The notes under the pieces were generated by a model, which had not been told where the DNA came from, ran no database searches, and saw only the letters and a list, made by a program, of their open reading frames with translations. A program made the position numbers and the translations under genes. Source: an uncultured Collinsella sp. (lineage in GTDB: Bacteria > Actinomycetota > Coriobacteriia > Coriobacteriales > Coriobacteriaceae). Taken from it: DNA of 5,500 bases. Of the stretch, positions 1 to 5,439 are shown in pieces. The DNA lies in assembly GCA_900557505.1 (NCBI GenBank), contig USTC01000097.1, positions 1-5,500 of the forward strand, in the 5' to 3' direction. Within the stretch, counting starts at the first letter, position 1. Each line of letters opens with the position of its first letter.

Positions 1-28
1 CGACGTTCAAACAAATGCTGAATCTCAT
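1..28 (-). CDS. start of next operon gene, cut by window edge
   Basis: The minus strand has an ATG at 28-26 followed by eight open codons (reading M-R-F-S-I-C-L-N-V) up to the window edge. An AGGAG ribosome binding site sits 4 nt upstream, and the AGG begins in the stop codon of the 37-1914 gene, so the two genes are separated by only 8 nt and are probably translationally coupled. The few residues look like the start of a hydrophobic membrane segment. In ech-type hydrogenase operons the antiporter-like subunit is followed by the NuoH-like membrane subunit (EchB/HyfC type), so that is the most likely identity. This is an inference from context; nine residues cannot identify a family. Confidence 0.6.
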
Positions 29-32
29 TTTT

Positions 33-37
33 CTCCT
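33..37 (-). promoter_or_regulatory. ribosome binding site overlapping upstream stop codon
   Basis: AGGAG on the minus strand (37-33) shares its first base with the TGA stop (39-37) of the antiporter-like gene and lies 4 nt before the ATG at 28. This decides the start of the partial gene and implies that ribosomes finishing the first gene can reinitiate on the second. Confidence 0.65.
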
Positions 38-1914
38 CAGGCGTCGCCAAAGACGCCCTCCATGTACCAGTTGCGGGACGTGGCCATGGTCTCACCGGAC
101 AAGGAGTTGCGGAACGTGCGGTTGGCGTTGTTCTCGCTGACGCCGGCAAGGTAGACGGGAACCTGCTTGACCTGCTTGGAGCCCAAGCCGCCGAACAGGA
201 CTACGAACACCACGGCCGAAAGCAGGGCGGCAACCCAGAGGTTTGCCTGGCTGACGCCCTGGGAGCACACGCCGAACACATCGAAGATGTAGGGCTCGAC
301 CAGGAACGTGGACAGGACGGGCAGACCCACGCAGCACAGCATGGAGAGCACGGCCATGACCATGAGCGCGATCCACTCGCTGCGATGCACGGTGGTCTCG
401 ACGTTCAGGGGATGGGCGGCGATGCCCGAAAGCTTGCCGAGCCACTTGGCCCAGAACAGGAACGTGGCGGCGGAGCCGAAGCCCAGGATGAGGATAAGGG
501 CGACGTTGCCGGTATCGGCGAAGCTGACGAGCGTGCCCCACTTCGCGATGAGCATGCCGAACGGGGCCACGAACATGATCATGATGCCGGCCATCATGAA
601 ACGGGCCAGACGCGGCATGCGCTCGAACATGAGATCCATGTCCTCGATGTCGCGGCTGCCGATATGATGCTCGGCGGTGCCCACGCACAGGAACAGCAGC
701 GATTTGGCCACCGTGTGGAACAGGATCAGGAAGATGGCGGCCCACACGGCCTCGGGCGCGCCGACACCCAAGCAGGCACTGATGAGGCCCAAGTTGGAAA
801 TGGTGGAGTACGCGAGCACGCGTTTGGCGTTGCTCTGCGAGATGGCCATGAGGGCAGCGAGCAAAAACGTGATGGCACCCACACTCGTGACCATAAAGCC
901 GGTCACGGGATAGATGGCATAGAGCGGGCTCAGCTTGACCATTAGGAACACGCCGGCTTTGACCATGGTGGACGAATGCAGCAGGGCGCTCGTGGGCGTG
1001 GGGGCAACCATGGCACCGAGCAGCCAAGTGTGGAACGGCATCTGTGCGGCCTTGGTGAGCGCGGCGAGCGACAGCAAGATGACCGGCATCACCAGCAGCG
1101 CGGATTGCGCGGTTCCGGCGCCGGAAAGCTCGATCATGCCCGAGATGGTCAGCGGCATGCCGTTAACGTGCAGGTACATGAGTCCGGCCAAAAACGCGAT
1201 ACCGCCCAGCATGTTGAGGATGATCTGGGTGAAGGCGTTCTTGATGGCCTCGGGCGTGCGCGTGTAGCCAATCATGAGGAACGAGCACACGGTGGTGATC
1301 TCCCAGCCGCAGAACAGCCACTCAAGGTTGTCGCTCGTCACGATGACGAACATGGCCGAGAGGAACAGGAACATGAGCGCCAGGAACTGCGGGCGACGGT
1401 CGGGCGCGGTCTGCCCGCGCAGCGCGGCCTCGTGCTCGTCGTGGGCCTGGAAGTCCTTCATGTAGCCCAAGGCGTACACGCAGATTAGGCTGCCGACGAT
1501 GCCGACGGCGAGGACCATGATCACGCTCATGTAATCCAGGTAGAGCGGCGTAGCGGTGACGGCTTCGGCCACGGGCAGCGTCATGGCTGCAAAGGCGAAC
1601 GAACCCACCAGCTGGACGATGCCGAGCACCGTGGTGAGCGCGTTCCTATATTTGTACGCGTTGTACAGGATGACGGCGCACAGGATGACATCGATGGCGG
1701 AGCTGATGATCGAGAGCACATGCGAGGTGCCGGGGGCAACCTCAAAGCTCTGCGGGCCCGTGCCAAAAAACATGACGGCGACTACAACTGTCACCGCCAT
1801 AATAATGCCGGAACCTATGAGCCCCACCGCATCGCGGGCGCGGTCACCGCGCGCGAGCAGCATGCCCAGCGCCGGTACCAGCGGAAACAGGGTAAGGAAA
1901 TACAGTAGCGTCAT
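37..1914 (-). CDS. NuoL/HyfB/EchA-like proton-translocating membrane subunit
   Basis: This 625-residue, very hydrophobic protein belongs to the antiporter-like subunits of complex I, membrane-bound [NiFe] hydrogenases (Ech, Hyf/Hyc) and Mrp antiporters (proton-conducting membrane transporter domain). It is thought to move protons or sodium ions when electrons pass through the partner peripheral arm. Family marks are visible: a transmembrane acid E205 in a W-E motif, K288 in the L-T-K-A-A-Q-M-P-F-H-T-W segment, the A-P-T-P-T-S-A-L-L-H-S-S-T-M-V-K-A-G block at 304-321, N-A-K-R-V-L-A-Y-S-T-I-S at 362-373, H400 and K404 in F-H-T-V-A-K-S-L-L-F-L, and K458 in P-F-G-M-L-I-A-K-W. The length fits NuoL (about 610-620). 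After the last clear membrane span (560-577) there is only a polar tail of about 50 residues, and I see no long lateral helix with a further anchor. The ATG at 1914 has GGGGGAG 7 nt upstream. The I-G-S-R-D-I-E-D-M block (418-426) and the position ahead of another membrane gene favour an EchA-like role over NuoL, but this is not proven. Confidence 0.93.
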   Translation of the reverse strand: MTLLYFLTLFPLVPALGMLLARGDRARDAVGLIGSGIIMAVTVVVAVMFFGTGPQSFEVAPGTSHVLSIISSAIDVILCAVILYNAYKYRNALTTVLGIVQLVGSFAFAAMTLPVAEAVTATPLYLDYMSVIMVLAVGIVGSLICVYALGYMKDFQAHDEHEAALRGQTAPDRRPQFLALMFLFLSAMFVIVTSDNLEWLFCGWEITTVCSFLMIGYTRTPEAIKNAFTQIILNMLGGIAFLAGLMYLHVNGMPLTISGMIELSGAGTAQSALLVMPVILLSLAALTKAAQMPFHTWLLGAMVAPTPTSALLHSSTMVKAGVFLMVKLSPLYAIYPVTGFMVTSVGAITFLLAALMAISQSNAKRVLAYSTISNLGLISACLGVGAPEAVWAAIFLILFHTVAKSLLFLCVGTAEHHIGSRDIEDMDLMFERMPRLARFMMAGIMIMFVAPFGMLIAKWGTLVSFADTGNVALILILGFGSAATFLFWAKWLGKLSGIAAHPLNVETTVHRSEWIALMVMAVLSMLCCVGLPVLSTFLVEPYIFDVFGVCSQGVSQANLWVAALLSAVVFVVLFGGLGSKQVKQVPVYLAGVSENNANRTFRNSLSGETMATSRNWYMEGVFGDA

Positions 1915-2161
1915 ACCATCGCTCCCCCATGCAAAAACGCTGCAATTGTTTAACGTTATAGCTCAATGGAGGAGTAGCGGCGACGGGTTTTCGGTCAACT
2001 GGGGAGTTTTAGGCGTACGAGGCAAGGGCACGTCCGCTTTGAAGCAGAGAGGCGACGCTCCCCTTACCGCAGCGACGGGCGCCGGGCCGCTGCGCGCGGT
2101 TTATTGGCCACGTTGGAGGATGTCCCGATAGGCTCGCGGCGGTCCGAAAAGTTGGCGCGGC
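1915..2161. other. intergenic region upstream of membrane-subunit operon
   Basis: About 250 bp between the HTH-gene terminator and the antiporter-like gene. Short open frames occur on both strands, but none has a convincing start, ribosome binding site or recognisable protein. In particular I see no remains of an IS3-type second open reading frame here. The part next to the gene holds its ribosome binding site (GGGGGAG, 1928-1922 minus) and a possible -10 element. An 8-bp palindrome TAACGTTA lies at 1951-1958, overlapping that element. Confidence 0.5.
1955..1983 (-). promoter_or_regulatory. possible promoter of antiporter-like operon
   Basis: On the minus strand a TATAAC hexamer (1960-1955) resembles a -10 box and would start a transcript with a leader of roughly 30-35 nt before the ATG at 1914. 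The region 17 nt further upstream (TCGCCG, 1983-1978) is a poor -35 match. The -10 overlaps the palindrome TAACGTTA, which could be an operator. The call rests on one good hexamer only. Confidence 0.28.
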
Positions 2162-2188
2162 AAGAAAAATGCGCCCCTGTGGGCACAC
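2162..2188 (-). terminator. intrinsic terminator of HTH gene
   Basis: Read on the minus strand, TGTGCCC (2187-2181) pairs with GGGCGCA (2176-2170), with one G-T wobble, around an ACAG loop. It is followed directly by TTTTTCTT. It starts 12 nt after the TAG stop at 2200. It closes the transcript of the small HTH gene, so that gene is probably not co-transcribed with the membrane-subunit operon downstream. Confidence 0.75.
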
Positions 2189-2199
2189 CATCCCGTTCG

Positions 2200-2589
2200 C
2201 TATTCCGCCTTTTTAACGCGCGGCTTATCGACCAGCGCAGATTCACCGCTCTCGCGATACTGGCGGCACCAGGCCTTAACCGAAGACTCGCTGGGAATCT
2301 TGTGCTTGATCATGGCTTCGCGAACCGTCAGACCGTTTTCCAGACGGTCCTTAACCACGGCGAGCTTTACGTCGTACGAATAGGTGTGATGACGAGCGCC
2401 CGCATTGAGCACGGCGTCGGCACCGCCCACGGCATATGCGCGGGCCCACTGACGAGCCGTGGCCTGGGGAATGCCAAGCTTTGCGGCGAGGGCGCGGTGA
2501 CCGACCCCCTCTTGGAGGATCTCGACGGCGCGCTGCCTAACCTCGGGCGCATGCGTACGAGTCCTAGTTGCTTCCGACATACCTGCCAC
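2200..2589 (-). CDS. orphan IS3 OrfA-like double helix-turn-helix protein
   Basis: A 129-residue basic protein with two tandem helix-turn-helix units, at about residues 15-52 (R-A-L-A-A-K-L-G-I-P-Q-A-T-A-R-Q-W core) and 72-113 (V-R-E-A-M-I-K-H-K-I-P-S-E-S-S-V-K-A-W core). The second unit ends in C-R-Q-Y-R-E-S-G-E-S-A-L. The W-x-x-x-Y-x-x-G-x-x-A-L spacing is typical of IS3-family OrfA proteins, which bind element ends and are normally fused by frameshift to a DDE integrase OrfB. No OrfB is present: a terminator follows 12 nt after the stop and the sequence beyond holds no recognisable integrase. It could be a decayed element or a domesticated DNA-binding regulator. A GTG start at 2589 has AAGG 7 nt upstream; the ATG at 2580 (three codons later) is an alternative with a weaker site. 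Product family is fairly sure; role is unknown. Confidence 0.8.
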   Translation of the reverse strand: MAGMSEATRTRTHAPEVRQRAVEILQEGVGHRALAAKLGIPQATARQWARAYAVGGADAVLNAGARHHTYSYDVKLAVVKDRLENGLTVREAMIKHKIPSESSVKAWCRQYRESGESALVDKPRVKKAE

Positions 2590-2913
2590 TTCTTAGCCTT
2601 AACCGTTAATCTGCTTTCTTACGTGCAAGTTAGATAGTAGCATTTTACTGTTTGTTCAAAACAGTTAATTAAAATAGACGCGGCGTTATCTGGGCATTTG
2701 GCACCAATTTACGACGTTTCTTTATCGATTATTTACGCTGGTAGCTGACTCGCAGCTAATCGTCATTCGCTTGTCAACAAAATTGGCATCTCTTTATGTC
2801 CTTTGGTATAGAGGATATAGTTATTAACCCCTCCCACAATATTTTTGAGTGATCTGCAAGGCAGTAGACGTCCTCACTCCTCATGATTACCGCGCATTGC
2901 CATCCACCGGAGC
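2590..2913. other. AT-rich gene-free stretch between HTH and oxidoreductase units
   Basis: More than 300 bp without a credible gene. By hand count 2641-2880 is about 40% G+C, against about 70% in two 60-base samples of the neighbouring oxidoreductase gene. It contains a promoter/operator candidate near the HTH gene (2631-2665), a small perfect inverted repeat TAGCTG-ACTCG-CAGCTA (2742-2758), and a plus-strand promoter-like pair TTGGCA (2783-2788) and TATAGA (2807-2812) spaced by 18 nt with no gene to serve. The low G+C would suit acquired DNA or a dense regulatory region. Confidence 0.5.
2631..2665 (-). promoter_or_regulatory. possible promoter with overlapping operator-like palindrome
   Basis: A perfect 7-bp inverted repeat, ACTGTTT (2647-2653) and AAACAGT (2659-2665), surrounds a 5-nt centre. 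On the minus strand it covers TTGAAC (2659-2654), a -35-like hexamer, with TATCTA (2636-2631) 17 nt further on as a poor -10. It lies about 60-75 bp upstream of the HTH gene start. A dyad over the -35 is where a repressor would act, so self-regulation by the HTH protein is possible, but this is inference. Confidence 0.35.
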
Positions 2914-2956
2914 AAAACAAAAAGGGCGGGACCTGCTGCGCTTGCAGACCCCGCCC
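2914..2956 (-). terminator. strong intrinsic terminator of flavin oxidoreductase gene
   Basis: On the minus strand a 13-bp stem forms between GGGCGGGGTCTGC (2956-2944) and GCAGGTCCCGCCC (2936-2924), with two wobble pairs and a 7-nt loop. TTTTTGTTTT follows directly (2923-2914). It lies about 75 nt beyond the TAG stop at 3030 and should end the oxidoreductase transcript. On the plus strand there is no T run after the hairpin, so it is one-directional. Confidence 0.87.
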
Positions 2957-2975
2957 CGGTTGACACCCCATGGGA

Positions 2976-3021
2976 CGCAGTCGGGCGAGGCGGGTCCGTG
3001 CTACCGCCCCGCCCCGCTGCG
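2976..3021 (-). other. second GC-rich hairpin in 3' untranslated region
   Basis: Between the oxidoreductase stop and its terminator, CGCAG (3021-3017) pairs with CTGCG (2980-2976) and, after a 2x2 internal loop, an 11-bp GC stem forms between 3014-3004 and 2993-2983 (one G-T wobble). No T run follows, so it is not a terminator by itself. It could protect the 3' end of the message or aid RNA polymerase pausing before the terminator. Confidence 0.55.
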
Positions 3022-3029
3022 ATGATCAA

Positions 3030-5060
3030 CTACAGCTCGTTGGCCGCGTGATATGCCGTGCGAATGGCGCTCGCAATGTCGGCGGTGCGCTCGCCCGAGC
3101 AGTCGCCCACGCAGGTCACGGGCACCGTCACGCCGTCCAGGTCAAATGCGTTGGCCTTGGAGCCCACGGCCATCACCACGTAATCGCAGGCGATCTTCAC
3201 CGGCTCCTCGGCGCCGTCCTCGGTGGTGCGAATGGCCTCCACGCCCTCGTCGGTAATGGCGGTCAGACGGGTCTTCACGTGCTGCTCCACGTTGTGCTCG
3301 GCAAAGTCGCTCATGATCAGCGGCAGAATGGTCTCGGACTCGCCCGCGGCAATCTTGTCGAGCATCTCCACGATCGCCACCTCGCAGCCGTGCCGCAGCA
3401 GGTACTCGGCAGTCTCGGTGCCCACCAGGCCACCGCCAATGACGGCGACGCGGCCGCTGAGCTCCACCTTGCCGGCCAGCACGTCCCAGCTCGAGACGAC
3501 CTTGTCCGAATCGGCACCCGGAACGGGGATGACCACGTCGTGCGCGCCCACGGCCACAATCGCGGCGTCGGCGGCGTTGAGGTCCTCAGCGGTAGCGGCA
3601 TGGTTGAGCTCAACCTTCACGCCCAGGCCGGGCAGAATCTTCTCGTAATACTCGACCGAGCGCATGATCTCGTCCTTGCGCGGAGGCGCGGCCGCCAGCA
3701 CAATCTGGCCGCCCAGATGATCGCTCGCCTCGTAGACGGTCACGTCGTAGCCGCGCTTGGGCGCCACGCGTGCGGCCTCCAGGCCGGCAATACCGCCGCC
3801 CACCACGGCGATCTTCTTGTCGCCCTCGCCCGGCTTAATGGCGATGGTCGCCTCATCGCCGTTCTCGGCATTGAGCACGCACGAGATGTACTTGCGGTTT
3901 TGAATCGCATCGACGCAGCCCTTGTTGCAGTTGAGGCACTCGCGGATGGGCTCACCCGTGGCGGCCTTCAGCGCAATGTCGGGGTCGCACATGAGCGAGC
4001 GGCCATAGGCGATGATGTCGGCCGCGCCGTCTTCCAGAATCTTCTCTCCGGCCTCGACCGAGACAACACGACCCACGGTTGCCACCGGCACGGAGACCAG
4101 GGCCTTGACGCGCTCGGCCACGGACAGCGTCCAGTTGTAGGGCATGGCGCCCATGGGCGGAATGGTGTCACCCATGTTGCCGGTGTGGTTGGCCTGTGCA
4201 ACCTGGATCATGTCGATGCCCGCGCCCTCGAGCAGCTTGGCAAACTCGCAGGCCTCGTCGGGCTGCAGGCCGCCCTTGCCGCGCGGCGTGCCGTCGGGGT
4301 TCTCCATGATCACGGGGAGCTTGTACTCCACCATCAGCTGCGGCGCGGCTTCCTTAATGGCAGCGACGACCTCGAGCGCGTAGCGGACGCGGTTCTCGAA
4401 CGAGCCACCGTACTCGTCGGTGCGCTGGTTGAGGATGGCCGAGCACAGCGAACCCACCAAGCGGTCGCCGTGGACCTCGATGGCGTCGATGCCGGCCTGC
4501 TGCGCGCGAGCGGCCGAGGCAGCGATGGCCTCCTTGATCTGGGTGAGCTGCTCCACGCTCGCCTCGTTCACAAAGTGCTGCATGTCGTGGTGAAGCTTGG
4601 CGTAGGCCTGCTTGCGGATCTCGTTGGACTCGGCCATCTTGGCGGCAAAGGTCTCCTCGTCGCCGGCGGCCTTGGCCTCCTGCGCGGCCTTGGCGGCGGC
4701 CATGGAGCCCATGACCATGCGGCCGACACCGGGCACGTCGTACTCGGGGTGGAACAGCTGCAGCGCGACCTTGGCGCCGTGCTTGTGGACGGCGTCGGCC
4801 AGGGCCTTAAACGTGGGGATCTGGGCGTCGGTTGCCAGCTTGGGCGTGGGGCTTGCGGTCATAACGGGAGCGACGTCGCCGATGACGATGTAGCTCACGC
4901 CGCCACGGGCCAGGCGCTCGTAAAAAGCCAGGCTGCGCTCGCCAATGGAACCGTCGCGCTCCTCGTAGCCGGTGGTCAGCGGCGGGAACATAATGCGGTT
5001 CTTGAGCTCAAGGGGGCCAACCGTAATGGGCTGGAGCAGCTTGGATGCAGGTGCGGTCAT
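3030..5060 (-). CDS. NADH:flavin oxidoreductase, FadH/BaiCD-like 4Fe-4S flavoenzyme
   Basis: A 676-residue cytoplasmic enzyme of the Old Yellow Enzyme/2,4-dienoyl-CoA reductase family, whose members reduce activated C=C bonds with NAD(P)H through FAD, a 4Fe-4S cluster and FMN. Visible parts: an FMN barrel (about 1-370) with N-R-I-M-F-P-P-L-T-T-G (21-31), N-Q-R-T-D-E-Y-G-G-S-F-E-N-R (211-224) and the phosphate-binding Y-G-R-S-L (352-356); cluster cysteines C375, C378, C382 and C394 (C-x2-C-x3-C-x11-C, as in FadH); an FAD Rossmann motif G-G-G-I-A-G (421-426) with E444 at the end of the second strand; an NAD(P)H motif G-G-G-L-V-G (542-547) with acidic E565, which favours NADH; and a C-terminal G-D (652-653). 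The usual H-G-A-H-G-Y active-site motif reads H-G-D-R-L-V-G at 197-203, and about 119-165 is an Ala/Lys/Glu-rich helical insert, so the substrate is probably unusual. The ATG at 5060 has GAGAGGA 6 nt upstream. The gene stands alone with its own terminator. Family sure; substrate unknown. Confidence 0.95.
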   Translation of the reverse strand: MTAPASKLLQPITVGPLELKNRIMFPPLTTGYEERDGSIGERSLAFYERLARGGVSYIVIGDVAPVMTASPTPKLATDAQIPTFKALADAVHKHGAKVALQLFHPEYDVPGVGRMVMGSMAAAKAAQEAKAAGDEETFAAKMAESNEIRKQAYAKLHHDMQHFVNEASVEQLTQIKEAIAASAARAQQAGIDAIEVHGDRLVGSLCSAILNQRTDEYGGSFENRVRYALEVVAAIKEAAPQLMVEYKLPVIMENPDGTPRGKGGLQPDEACEFAKLLEGAGIDMIQVAQANHTGNMGDTIPPMGAMPYNWTLSVAERVKALVSVPVATVGRVVSVEAGEKILEDGAADIIAYGRSLMCDPDIALKAATGEPIRECLNCNKGCVDAIQNRKYISCVLNAENGDEATIAIKPGEGDKKIAVVGGGIAGLEAARVAPKRGYDVTVYEASDHLGGQIVLAAAPPRKDEIMRSVEYYEKILPGLGVKVELNHAATAEDLNAADAAIVAVGAHDVVIPVPGADSDKVVSSWDVLAGKVELSGRVAVIGGGLVGTETAEYLLRHGCEVAIVEMLDKIAAGESETILPLIMSDFAEHNVEQHVKTRLTAITDEGVEAIRTTEDGAEEPVKIACDYVVMAVGSKANAFDLDGVTVPVTCVGDCSGERTADIASAIRTAYHAANEL

Positions 5061-5112
5061 GGATATTCCTCTCTTGTAGGCGCGGCGGCGATGATGCCGC
5101 GTAGTTGTCTAG

Positions 5113-5142
5113 AGGATATGGCATGGGAATACAACAGCGCAA
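5113..5142 (-). promoter_or_regulatory. possible promoter of flavin oxidoreductase gene
   Basis: On the minus strand TTGCGC (5142-5137) and TATCCT (5118-5113) are spaced 18 nt apart, about 50-80 bp before the ATG at 5060. Both are partial matches to -35 and -10 boxes. The predicted leader would include a GC hairpin, CGCGGC (5081-5086) with GCCGCG (5096-5101), just ahead of the ribosome binding site (5073-5067). Confidence 0.3.
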
Positions 5143-5197
5143 CGGAAATCGGCGGATAACAGGTGGCGGCAGGTGGATGGGGCGGGGCGGCCCGTCG

Positions 5198-5262
5198 GTT
5201 TGTCTCAATCTGTAACAACAACTCGGCAAAACCGGGTCTTACTGTTACAGATTGAGACAAAC
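5198..5262. repeat. inverted-repeat module 1, perfect 20-bp arms
   Basis: GTTTGTCTCAATCTGTAACA (5198-5217) and its exact reverse complement (5243-5262) flank a 25-nt gap. Inside the gap ACTCGG (5221-5226) can pair with CCGGGT (5232-5237), one G-T wobble, around a CAAAA loop, so as RNA or cruciform this module could form a stacked two-stage hairpin. Confidence 0.9.
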
Positions 5263-5288
5263 GAGAGACAGATCAAGACAAACGAGAG
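5247..5288. repeat. 21-bp imperfect tandem duplication within the array
   Basis: Positions 5247-5267 and 5268-5288 match at 19 of 21 bases (the differing pair is TG versus CA). The second copy forms a degenerate extra plus-type arm. It lengthens the step between modules 1 and 2 from the 81 bp seen between modules 2 and 3 to 101 bp, so it probably arose by local duplication inside a formerly regular array. Confidence 0.8.
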
Positions 5289-5303
5289 CGTCCCGTCGGA
5301 AAA

Positions 5304-5358
5304 TCTCGATCTGTAACACCTACAGACCAAAAACGACCCTAGATGTTACAGATTGAGA
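5304..5358. repeat. inverted-repeat module 2
   Basis: TCTCGATCTGTAACA (5304-5318) pairs with TGTTACAGATTGAGA (5344-5358) at 14 of 15 positions; the exception, 5308 with 5354, is a G-T pair. The gap is again 25 nt and has CAAAA at the same offset (gap positions 10-14) as module 1. Confidence 0.85.
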
Positions 5359-5384
5359 CATTCCTCTCAACCCATCCTCAACAA

Positions 5385-5439
5385 TCTAGATCTGTAACAT
5401 CTAGACCCACTTTTGTCCTCCACCTGTTACAGATCGAGA
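5385..5439. repeat. inverted-repeat module 3, gap core inverted
   Basis: TCTAGATCTGTAACA (5385-5399) pairs with TGTTACAGATCGAGA (5425-5439) at 14 of 15 positions around a 25-nt gap. The gap carries TTTTG; on the minus strand this becomes CAAAA at the same offset as in modules 1 and 2, followed by GGGTCTAGA-like sequence. The module therefore lies in the opposite orientation. Confidence 0.82.

Noticed and set aside
2009..2246. Short minus-strand frames downstream of the HTH gene that might be remnants of an OrfB integrase
   Set aside because: They show no DDE integrase motifs and lie beyond or across the HTH-gene terminator; their composition is that of random GC-rich DNA.
2742..2758. TAGCTG-ACTCG-CAGCTA hairpin as a terminator
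   Set aside because: Only 6 bp, no T run on either side, and no gene ends next to it.
2774..2971. 65-codon minus-strand open frame between HTH and oxidoreductase genes
   Set aside because: It runs through the terminator hairpin and T run, has no good ribosome binding site, and resembles no known family.
2970..5159. 729-codon open frame on the plus strand opposite the flavin oxidoreductase gene
   Set aside because: It is rich in His, Gly, Ala, Leu and Val as expected from reading GC-rich codons backwards, has no recognisable domain, and the minus strand carries an unmistakable enzyme with all cofactor motifs. It is a shadow.
3004..5190. GGGGCGGGGCGG run shared between the hairpin at 3004-3015 (minus) and 5179-5190 (plus)
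   Set aside because: Simple GC-rich sequence; likely chance in a GC-rich genome and not flanked by further similarity.
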